Positions 12,401 to 20,300 of a stretch of DNA of 23,496 nucleotides are shown here, in pieces; the first letter of the stretch is position 1, and each line of letters opens with the position of its first letter. The stretch lies in NCBI GenBank assembly GCA_036897625.1, contig JAYMTA010000869.1, forward strand, positions 1-23,496, read 5' to 3'. Source of the DNA: Pelargonium cotyledonis. Lineage: Eukaryota; Streptophyta; Magnoliopsida; Geraniales; Geraniaceae. The notes under the pieces are model-generated. The model saw only the letters and a program-made list of their open reading frames with translations. It made no database searches and was not told the origin of the DNA. The position numbers and the translations under genes were made by a program.

Positions 12401-13243
12401 ACCTTCATTCAGCAAATCCAACTCCTTGAAAAGACAAACCAACCACTTCTCCGTCATTTCACATAAACGCATAAATTATACAAAATAAAAATAATTAATC
12501 AAATCTTAGATTCCACAACTTCATGACAAACCAAACTTCTTACTAACCAAATTAATTACAAACCATAAAACAATGAGCAAGACCACTAAAAAAAACACAT
12601 TATGTACCATTTTCACCTCCTCTTTCTCAGTAACCAAAAAGACAATCAGCCAATATAAATTTAATAATTCAAAATTCACAAAAAGAAATCAAACCTTCTA
12701 AACAACAACACTCAAAAAGCACATTCTATACCATTTTCTCCCTTTTTTTCTCAGTAACCAAGCAGAGAAACAACCAATACAAATTCATTATTTCAAAATT
12801 TACAAAAAAAAAAAAAAAGCCAAAAGCTATTAAGTTCTTATTAACCGAATTAATTAAAAAACACAACCTAATGAACAACACCCCTCAATACCACATTCTA
12901 TACCATTTTCTCCCCTCTTTCTCAGAACCCAAGCAGCGAATCAACCTATACATATATACAACTTTAAACTATACAACACACACATGAAAAATACAGAGGG
13001 AGTGACCTTGAGGACGAGCTCATTCTCGCCGAGCTGAATAGTGTACTTCTTTCTCACTTGATGATTCTTAGCAATATCTGCTCAAAACCATCATCACCAT
13101 CGCCATATTAGAACACAAATACATCTTAAATTACCAGTACAGAAGAAGAATCTAGGGTTTTAACCTTTCTGAAGCTTGCTGAGATCGTTTGCCTTGTTTT
13201 CGAGCTCGCGCTGAAGCTCACGAGAAGCTGTAGACGAAGCCAT
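9482..13243 (-). CDS. PFD6: Prefoldin subunit 6 (beta-type prefoldin), complete five-exon gene
   Basis: Exons on the minus strand are 13243-13165, 13077-13007, 12424-12300, 10886-10826 and 9538-9482. All introns are GT-AG (87, 582, 1413 and 1287 nt), and the spliced product is 130 aa, the usual length for this family. It starts MASSTASRELQRELENK and ends QSLQAGKAKA. Hallmarks include KKYTIQLGENELVLKELDLL (residues 36-55), NVYKLIGPVLV (60-70) and DLAEANANVRKRIEY (73-87). The family is known as a small subunit with two coiled-coil helices joined by a beta hairpin. In the cytosolic prefoldin hexamer it passes unfolded tubulin and actin to the CCT chaperonin. The ATG is chosen because it gives the conserved N-terminal helix. 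Oddities: Asn71 sits where I expect Lys (VLVKQDL), Met88 where Ile is usual, and the intron 4 donor GTTCGT is weak. Identity is very secure; exon boundaries rest on reading frame and homology. Confidence 0.97.
9539..10825 (-). other. PFD6 intron 4
   Basis: This is 1287 nt of AT-rich intron between the penultimate exon and the short terminal exon (18 residues plus stop). I see no transposon ends, conserved protein fragment or RNA gene in it. Confidence 0.7.
10887..12299 (-). other. PFD6 intron 3
   Basis: This is 1413 nt of AT-rich intron. It holds a GA microsatellite at 11857-11871, a palindrome GCTTATAAGC at 11634-11643, a small hairpin GCTGT-CAA-ACAGC at 11704-11716, and a short direct repeat ending CATAGAAGTGAA seen twice between about 11920 and 11970. 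I see no embedded gene; open frames here have no recognisable protein content. Confidence 0.7.
12534..12960. repeat. Three-copy degenerate tandem repeat in PFD6 intron 2
   Basis: A core reading about CACATTCTATACCATTTTC followed by a C/T-rich stretch and CTCAG, AACC and CAG occurs three times, starting at 12596, 12720 and 12892. Copies 1 and 3 also share an upstream part (CTTCTTACTAACC / GTTCTTATTAACC, then AATTAATTA) that copy 2 lacks. Periods are 124 and 172 bp, so the unit is roughly 125-170 bp. It fills most of the 582-nt intron and is non-coding. Confidence 0.75.
13153..13160 (-). promoter_or_regulatory. Telo-box in PFD6 intron 1
   Basis: TAGGGTTT on the plus strand reads AAACCCTA on the coding strand, a few bases after the intron 1 donor. 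Telo-boxes often accompany site II motifs near the starts of plant growth-related genes. A single 8-mer in a T-rich intron can arise by chance, so this is tentative. Confidence 0.35.
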
Positions 13244-13418
13244 TGAAGGTGTCGACGATCTGGTGCTCTCTCTCCCACTCGCAGCTTCTTCAATGGACTG
13301 GTTCTTCTGGATTCGCTGCCGGGTACAATAGTGTTCGACGAAAATCGAAAATTTCAGTTGCTAGAGGCTTGGCTGATTCGTTTCGCGATTTGGGCGCGTA
13401 GTGGCAATATTGATATTA

Positions 13419-13501
13419 TGGGCCTTTCTTTAATTTATAGATTAGCCCATAAGCAAAGACTGAATGCCTCTTGGTGGGCCTACAAATGGGCCTTTTGGGC
13501 T
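13419..13501 (-). promoter_or_regulatory. Site II motif cluster in the PFD6 promoter
   Basis: Five TGGGCC/T motifs lie within 83 bp: TGGGCC at 13419-13424, 13475-13480 and 13487-13492, TGGGCT at 13496-13501, and AGCCCA (reverse) at 13444-13449. They sit about 175-260 bp upstream of the PFD6 ATG. Site II elements are known TCP-factor targets in promoters of plant housekeeping and growth genes, which fits a chaperone subunit. Function here is inferred. Confidence 0.6.
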
Positions 13502-13526
13502 TTATAAAATGAAGGCTGTTAGACTA

Positions 13527-13547
13527 TTTTTTTTTTTTTTTTTTTTT
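13527..13547. repeat. Poly(T) tract, 21 bases
   Basis: An uninterrupted run of 21 T lies between the site II cluster and the left end of the Mutator-like element. It may be a retroposition tail on the minus strand or a simple repeat. The length is error-prone in sequencing. Confidence 0.9.
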
Positions 13548-13578
13548 AAGGTGAATGCAATATTTACCAATTGAATAA

Positions 13579-13587
13579 TAAGTTTAA
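13579..13587. repeat. Left 9-bp target-site duplication of the MULE
   Basis: TAAGTTTAA directly precedes the left inverted arm and is identical to 15290-15298. A tenth base (A at 13578 and 15289) also matches, so the boundary could shift by one. Confidence 0.85.
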
Positions 13588-13612
13588 GGGTAAAATGGAG
13601 GTGAGTCAGACT

Positions 13613-13672
13613 CTCAAAACTACGTAGTTTTGAGTAAGTGATTAATTGTGGTATCAAAACTACATAGTTTTG
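13613..13672. repeat. Paired palindromes in the left MULE arm
   Basis: CAAAACTACGTAGTTTTG (13615-13632) is a perfect palindrome that extends two more bases on each side. CAAAACTACATAGTTTTG (13655-13672) is a one-mismatch copy 40 bp further in. The right arm carries the matching pair at 15181-15198 (CAAAACTATATAGTTTTG, perfect) and 15221-15238. They are part of the element's terminal repeats and could be transposase-binding sites, which is inference. Confidence 0.85.
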
Positions 13673-14030
13673 GCACATGAAAAAATACCCTAATTGATCA
13701 TATTCTCTTCCTCTTTAATTAGCCGTCAACATTTTCAATGATATTCCGGCAAGGTACTCCTTTTTTTCCGTCGAGTTCATCATTAATATCAACAATTTTG
13801 GATGAAAATAGAGATTCAAACAAATATAAGTTCCTCACTTTGAAGTTGAAGTGCTCTGTGCAAAGCTTATGGTGGTTGAGTTGAACCTTTAGATTTGGTT
13901 TCATTAGAGGAGCCAATAATCCGTATCAATTCACTACATATTTCTAACATTTTTACACCTTTAGATTATGTTCCATGAAGTCTCTATCCAAATTGGACAT
14001 ATCAAAATCAAACAAAATAGTAAACATATA

Positions 14031-14308
14031 CCCCCCTTCGTTCTAAAATGAGTGTCTTATTTCTATTTTTTTTACAAAAATTAAGAATTACAAGATAATT
14101 TAATGTGTTTCCAATATCACCCTCACTTTCTTCACCTACACCCCATGTGCACCCCATGTGCACCCCATGTGCAGATTTACCTATGTGCATAAGTGATAAG
14201 GGTAATATGGGAATGACAATAATATAATAACCTAAAAATAGAAAAAAGACACTCATTTTGGGACAAAAAATTTAGACAAACAAGACACTCATTTTGGGAC
14301 GATGGGAG
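14031..14308. mobile_element. Stowaway-like MITE nested in the MULE
   Basis: The left end CCCCCTTCGTTCTAAAATG continues GAGTGTCTTA. The right end read in reverse is CTCCCATCGTCCCAAAATG continuing GAGTGTCTTG. This resembles the CTCCCTCCGTCCC terminus of plant Stowaway (Tc1/mariner) MITEs. A TA dinucleotide directly flanks the left end, but none is directly adjacent on the right. The right terminal motif AGACACTCATTTTGGGAC occurs twice (from 14247 and from 14283). The length is about 278 bp with no coding capacity. Confidence 0.7.
14140..14172. repeat. Three tandem copies of an 11-bp unit
   Basis: ACCCCATGTGC repeats three times without change at 14140-14150, 14151-14161 and 14162-14172, inside the Stowaway-like MITE. 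Perfect copies suggest a recent slippage expansion. Confidence 0.95.
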
Positions 14309-14360
14309 AATTAGTTTAGATAATTTCAAAAATACATATGAGATTTGATAATAATTTAAA

Positions 14361-15024
14361 GGTATAAATGCTACAGAGACCCTCAATCTATGAGAAACTT
14401 ACTCTCCACGTCCCCAAACAAATATTTTGACTCCATCAGTACCCAACTTCATACTATTTGGTCACGTAAGTCCTTCCGTTAAGTTTAGTTAACTGAACCT
14501 TTAACTCGCTGATGTGGCGCTAACTTGGTATTTAATTTAACATTAATTATTTATTAATTTCATATGTGTCGATGACGTGACATTAATTTTAAAATGTAAA
14601 TGACACGTGTCACGTGCTTATTGGTCCAAAAATAATTAAATGAAGAAAAATAAAAATTGGACCAATAAAAATGCGACACGTGTTATTTACAATTTAAAAT
14701 TAAATTACTATGTGTCAATGACGTGGCATTTAGAATTAATTTTAAATTGTAAATAACACGTGTCACATTCTTATTGGTCCAATTTTAATTTTGCTTCCTT
14801 TAATTCATTTTGGACCAATAAGTACGCGACACATATCATTTACATTTTAAAATTAATTCTAAATGTCACATCAGCGAATTAATAGTTCCGTCAACTAAAC
14901 CTAACAGATGGGGCCTACATGACCAAATATTATGAAGTCTAGGTACTGATGGAGCCCAAATAATTGTGTGGGGACCTAGAGAGTGAGTTTCTCATAGATT
15001 GAGGGTCTCTATAACATTTATACC
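14361..15024. mobile_element. 664-bp foldback element (MULE-type MITE) nested in the MULE
   Basis: The ends are GGTATAAATG and CATTTATACC, and the inverted arms run about 150 bp inward. They share GAGACCCTCAATCTATGAGA (reverse complement at the right end), the GTACT/TGATGGA block, and CGCTGATGTGGC at 14507-14518 against GTCACATCAGCG at 14865-14876. The flanking nine bases are TAATTTAAA on the left (14352-14360) and TAATTTACA on the right (15025-15033), an 8/9 match that suggests a Mutator-type duplication with one later change. No coding frame is present. Confidence 0.75.
14569..14865. repeat. Two tandem hairpins carrying G-box and CCAAT motifs
   Basis: The centre of the foldback element is two tandem copies, about 14569-14705 and 14706-14865, each itself an inverted repeat. 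CACGTG occurs at 14604-14609, 14611-14616, 14677-14682 and 14757-14762; a decayed copy (ACACATATC) is near 14830. ATTGGTCCAA or its reverse TTGGACCAAT occurs at 14620-14629, 14657-14666, 14773-14782 and 14810-14819. ACGTGGC is at 14721-14727. G-boxes are bZIP/bHLH targets and CCAAT is an NF-Y target; activity here is inferred. Confidence 0.8.
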
Positions 15025-15289
15025 TAATTTACACAGATTGATTCATATTTTTCTCTCTTATTTTGGTGTAAACATTAGTAAGTAAAATAATGAACTCGCC
15101 GGAAAAAATGGAGTGTCTTGCAGAAATATTATTGAAAATGATTGACGGCTAATTAAAGAGAAGGGGATTTTTTCATGAGTCAAAACTATATAGTTTTGAT
15201 ATTGTAATTAATCAGTTACTCAAAACTATGTAGTTTTGAGAGTCTGACTCACCTAAATTTAGATGAGTCAACTCACCTTCATTTTACCA

Positions 15290-15298
15290 TAAGTTTAA
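15290..15298. repeat. Right 9-bp target-site duplication of the MULE
   Basis: TAAGTTTAA directly follows the right inverted arm and is identical to 13579-13587. Confidence 0.85.
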
Positions 15299-15814
15299 TA
15301 CAATGGAGATAAAGTAATAACGAAACTAAGTCAAACCAAACTAGTAGATAAAAACAAAGAAAGAATTGCATCCCATACCAAGCAAGACAAACCATAAAAT
15401 GTAAAATTACGTGCCCAAAAAAGAATAGTACTACCGAATAAATCAAATCAGGGGCATTGGGAAAATTCTCCCTTCACCCGATTTTCCGGTAGCTTGACCA
15501 CTCCCTAAATGAACCGACACCATGTTGTATCATACCGCCTACTACTAGTCGACCTTATAACTTGATCTTATCGCAAAGGGCACCGTCTCTACCTAACACT
15601 GCTACTCTTTGCGAACCTAAGGTTGTTAGATTTAATTTCTCAAACATAATAGTACTAACAAGTTTAGCCAACATTTTTGTCATAAGATATGTGTCTAGCT
15701 AGTTTAAATTAAATTTAAGTAAATAAATAAACTTGATATGTACAAATATTTAAATTTATTACAACATATGCATATATTATATTTGAATAAAAAATATACA
15801 CAAAACTCATTGTG

Positions 15815-15990
15815 TTGGTTTTGTAGTTCAGCACCTAGTCTCTTATGCACGATGTCAGGGGTTTGATCTCCGTTCATGTGAATAGAAACTCATGGGTCAG
15901 CTCCCTACAGCTTAGTGGGAATTAGTCTTGGTTTGGTAAGGTGTCAATCGTGTGACTGCTCAGAAACTTCATGGTTCAGACAAAGACACA
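15815..15990 (+). mobile_element. tRNA-derived SINE-like element, copy 1
   Basis: An A-box-like TAGTTCAGCACC (15824-15835) is followed 25 bp later by a B-box-like GGTTTGATCTC (15860-15870), the internal RNA polymerase III promoter of tRNA-derived SINEs. Downstream it shares GAATTAGTC (15919-15927), a GGTAA block and GCTCAGAAAC then CATGGT (from 15958) with the element at 19.26-19.46 kb. Ends are approximate because no target duplication was found. Confidence 0.5.
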
Positions 15991-17198
15991 ATAACTGACT
16001 TGATTTTTCTTCAAATAATTACTTTTTAGAAAAATGTAACTCCATTGATTAAAACGACCAATACATATCGTAACAAAACAAAAACAAAAACTAAATCTAG
16101 ACAAACATAATCAAGGAAGAAAAAAAAAACAAAACAAACATAATCAAGACGTCATAATAACTAAAATCAAAAGTACTAAGAAAATTCTTCCCACCGGTTT
16201 GACTGGTATCCACAAGTATCCATATCTATCATATTTTGTTGAACAAATAAGTTTTTAAAACGAATTGACCACGAATCGGTTCCCACGACAATTCTCACTC
16301 ATCCCATTCACACGCCTTGGTGAACCTGATTCGCCAGGTTCGCCGAAACCGAGTAGGTAGTATGTATTTTGTGTTCTATAAACTGATAATGGTGTGTTTA
16401 TTTTAGGTATAAAAGAGTTAATAATATATATTTGATTTTTTGTTGAATAAAAAAAAGTCATGAGGGTGTTGAATTTTGGTATACGGCGGTGGGTAGAACC
16501 CGCACCGAGGACAAAACCACGGTTCTCAAAACACGGAACCAATATATTATCACACAATAGTGGGAACACTAAACTTAATTCCATGACTTTGCTTCTCCAA
16601 CTATTTATAGAATCTTTTCTTTTTAATCATATTATGATTATGTTAAAAATGAATTATACAAATAAAGTAGAAAAATATACTCCAAGTTGCTGCCGTAAGT
16701 GAGTGAATCAATTTGCAGAAGTTGATTAAGTTTAAACTCAGTTCTCGAGCAACTGCGTTCAAACTTAGTAAATAGAGTTTTGACGCTGTAGTGGTTGTTT
16801 ACCGAGATTCGAATGGGTTTGGTTTAAGCGTGTCAAGTTAAGGATAGTTTTGATGATCTACTGATCCTTCTTGACTTAAATGATGATTCAAATGCATGTG
16901 ACAGTGAAAAATTTGTTGTCTCGATGATTCTTCCCGATTCGATTATGAAACATGATATGCTCGATTATACAATACAAAATCAACTTTATACACAATGCGA
17001 ACACGAGGCGCGCACGGGTTGCAAACCTTACTAATGCCCCGTTTGTCAATGTGAAAAATAAAGTGCGAAAACAATAAAATGCTCTACCTACTTTCGAAAA
17101 TAAATCGCATTATTAAAGTAACTTTGATTTATTAACAGAAAAAGTAAATTCTGCTTGAGTGAAAGAATAAAGACAGACACACAGAGAGCTAGAATCTT

Positions 17199-17210
17199 GG
17201 ATAAAAGGAC
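17199..17210 (+). promoter_or_regulatory. Possible TATA-like box of the DUF642 gene
   Basis: GGATAAAAGGAC lies about 100 bp before the start codon and about 30 bp before the C/T-rich tract CACTCTCTCTCACTT, which would suit a transcription start near 17235. The match to TATAAA is imperfect, so this is tentative. Confidence 0.3.
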
Positions 17211-17311
17211 ATTTCGTCTCTCCCTCAATACCCGCACTACACTCTCTCTCACTTTCCGAGAAAACAAAATACAGAGAGAAAATCAGAGAGAAAATTATCT
17301 GGGTCTTGAAG

Positions 17312-20300
17312 ATGGTTCTGAGCTCTAGAGGAAGCACCAAATGGGTCTCTTTGATTCTTCTTCTTTTTCTCGCCCATTTTGCCACAAAGTCTCTTTCACT
17401 TGAAGATGGTATGTACTTTCCTGGTCTTTTCTCTTTTTTTTTGCTGTTTTTTCTTTGTTTCTGCAATTGGGTTTCTTGTTTTTGGTTTGAATCTCCATTT
17501 TTGGTTTCTGGGTTTTTTTTTTTATTTTTTTTTTATTTTTCTGGTGTGAGGTCTGGTGATTAGTGTTCTTGTTTCAATTTGGGTTCCTTTGTTTGAGTGC
17601 TGTATAGATCTTGGAAATGGTTATGGTTTGCTTTGGCCTTTACTTGTTGTGGGTTGTTTGGATGGCAAGAAAATGAGACCATCTTGAAATGGTTTTGTAG
17701 TGTTGTTTAGGCTTTTTCTTGCAGAAGCCTTGTTTGGAAGGCAAGGAAAATAAACCATTATAATTGTTCTAATAGTGTTTTAATTAAGATTAGAGTTGGT
17801 TTGAAAAAGTATTCTAGCTCGGGTTAACTTAACATGATCCGATTGTTAAACAGGTTGAGTTACACATGTTTAAATAGTTTAGTTTCAATACGACACGACT
17901 TACATGACCAGTTTGATTAAACGAGTTAAGCGGGTACCCCGGACATATGTCATACTAAAAAATCATAGTGGGGGCATTATTGACACGAAAAGGTTTATAA
18001 AATTACGATTTTGCCCTTCAACAGGTCGCTAAACGAGGTAGAAGACCCATTTGATTAAACGGTATAGTCATCTAAACGAGTTGAGTAACTAGGCACGAAT
18101 ACGATTAAGTTGAATTCTATTTGTGTCCCGTGTCGTATCGAGTAAACATGTCGTGACCCAATTTGGCTTTAAGTCAAGTGAGGGTAGTGTGAAAATAATT
18201 CAATTTTCTTGGGAGGTCCAAACTGGCCCTACTAGATATTGTTGTTTATCAAAATCTCTGCTCTTTAGCCATAGCAGAAGCTAGCTGTCAATAGAGTACA
18301 TTATGTGTACCTATGGAAAGATTAATTAAAAATTAAATTAGTGGGAATTTTTAATTATATATATTTGAATATCTTTTCAAAAATAATATTTAGAAAAATT
18401 AGTCTCCTCATGCTGTACTGTACATCTTTTATACATATCTTAAATTTTAGTTTGTAACTATTAATTACCAGATAACTTTTCGTCCACTATTTCTTCAAAA
18501 TTAAAGGAATATTCCAAAAATATTATTTTTCAGTAGCCAAATTCAGTTAACATTGATGAAAATAGTGGATGGAAAGTTATCTGACATAGTACAGGATAAC
18601 CAATAGTTACAAAACATAGTAAGGAAGTGTAAAGTACAGTGTGGTTATATGTAATTTTCCCTTAATATTTTGGTGTTGAAATATGGTAATTTAGGTGGTC
18701 CTTTTTTGGCTCCACCACATAAGTAACTACTTAGGTTAGGTTAATTAGGAATTATTCAACAATCAATTAGCTCGTAAGTCATTATCATGTTTTTGTATTA
18801 GAAAGTATATAAGAATATTAACTTTACAAGGTCTAATTATTTATTTAAAACTATTCTTTGGACTCTTGAGTGAGTATTAATATTGCTCACATGTTCATGT
18901 CTATTTTCATTTCTTTGTTTAGAAATATTGATAAAACAAACTATATTCCCTCAAACTACAAGTGTCATTTTAACATTTTTAACATTATACTTAAACTAGA
19001 GATAGTAATTCATGTTTTGACGTAGTAATTTGTAATGGACCCTAATTTATTTTACTAAATACCCAGCTAGTTTGACTGACGAAAAATAATTCGATAAAAA
19101 CACTTGTGTTCTTTGACACAGCTCCTGTTATGCGTAAAGCGCCAACGTGAATTCAATTTTCCCGTGTCTCAATCGAGAATATTTGCTCGCAATTTTTTAT
19201 ATATATTAGATTTGTTTCCTTCTTGTTGTGTTTCAATCATATCAATTAGCTAGTCACATAAGGCTAGTGGCAAAGTTGGCAACACAAGTTGCGTGAGTGA
19301 AAAGAGCGCTTGCGTTCAGTATCTGCTCAACACACTCATGAGGAGAGTGTTGATTTTCATTTGTGACTTACCCTCGAATAAGAATTAGTCTGAGTGTGGT
19401 AAAACGGCTTGTAGATGACAACTACGAGTTTGCGTGTTCGCTCAGAAACCACATGGTATAAACCGGAGAAAAAATAGTAGCGCTAATCAAGAGTTTAGTA
19501 AGAGAAATGATGGAACAATAAAGTAGGGAGTGTTTGGTGAAATGAATAATTAGCATTTGACAAGTGCGGTTGAAAGTTATAAAATAATAGTGAAAGCGTG
19601 ATAGGGACATTAATCAGCCAAACACGCCGCGTGACAAAAGCTGAATATAGGACAAAACCTTCTCATACTCACATTTCAATTCTCATGTACCATGTGAGAT
19701 TGGGACACGACATTGTCTTTGTAATCTATGTTGTGTCATTTCTTGTGTCCTAATTTTTTGCATCTCATTAAATTTTTGCAAATATTGATGATTTTGAGTA
19801 AGTTTTAGAACATTATATTATAAAAATACAAGTGAACCTAATGTTTTTTTTTTTTGTATTTATTAAATGTTTTTATTATTTATGTATGAAATTTGTAGAC
19901 AATGATATTTATCTACATACATGCCTTGTTGTGCCCATTTCTTTATTGTTCTGGACACTTGATTTCACTACACTCATGTGATATTCATGTGAACTTTCTG
20001 TATCATTATTTAATGTTACTACACGTTGATCTGCATTTACATTCTTGTGCACTTGGGTTGCATCATTCACATTTTAAAAAGTTTTTGTGGTGTGACAGAC
20101 AAATTTGTACATTTTTTTCGATAAGTGACGGGACAGGAGGCTTATAAATGTTAGTGTTTCTCATTTTTTAGTGGGGGGCGTAATATTGTTAGCTGTTAGT
20201 TTTCTTTTTAACTCCATAAATCTCACCTCATACCGTCAACAAAGAAACTCGAACTTGAGACCTCAAATAAAATTCAAAACGCATCAATCATTTGGCCAAA

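Larger units (their letters stand above)
13588..15289. mobile_element. Non-autonomous Mutator-like element (MULE), about 1.7 kb, host of two nested insertions
   Basis: The two ends are imperfect inverted arms of about 200 bp: 13588-13785 against 15085-15289. They match through GGTAAAATG, GAGTCAGACTCTC, TTAATTAGCCGTCAA and the TTTTTTCCG-GAGTTCAT block. The nine bases TAAGTTTAA lie directly outside both ends (13579-13587 and 15290-15298), the target-duplication length typical of Mutator-type elements. The right arm has about 24 extra bases near its tip. No transposase frame is visible. Removing the two nested elements leaves about 760 bp, so the host was a small element. It inserted about 345 bp upstream of the PFD6 ATG. 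Confidence 0.85.
15299..17311. other. Upstream region of the DUF642 gene
   Basis: This is AT-rich DNA between the MULE and the DUF642 start codon. It contains the SINE-like element near 15.8 kb, an A-rich run near 16.08 kb (ACAAAACAAAAAC type), and a short GAACCTG/CAGGTTC hairpin near 16322-16341. Close to the gene there is a C/T-rich 5' untranslated region. I see no gene in it. Confidence 0.6.

Noticed and set aside
12281..12472. Separate 63-aa minus-strand protein
   Set aside because: Its middle part is PFD6 exon 3 (12424-12300); both ends are intron sequence.
13719..13916. 65-aa minus-strand frame in the MULE as a captured gene fragment
   Set aside because: About a third of it is the inverted arm of the element, and the rest matches no protein I know. 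Gene capture cannot be claimed without a search.
14140..14172. CRISPR-like repeat array
   Set aside because: The units are 11 bp with no spacers, inside a plant MITE; it is a simple tandem repeat.
15860..15870. Functional tRNA gene at the B-box-like motif
   Set aside because: The surrounding sequence does not fold as a cloverleaf and both boxes deviate from consensus; a tRNA-derived SINE fits better.
17306..17563. Open frame starting at TTG and running through the exon 1 boundary
   Set aside because: TTG is not a normal plant start, and after 17408 the frame is intron read-through: GTATGT is the donor and the DUF642 domain resumes at 20692 in phase.
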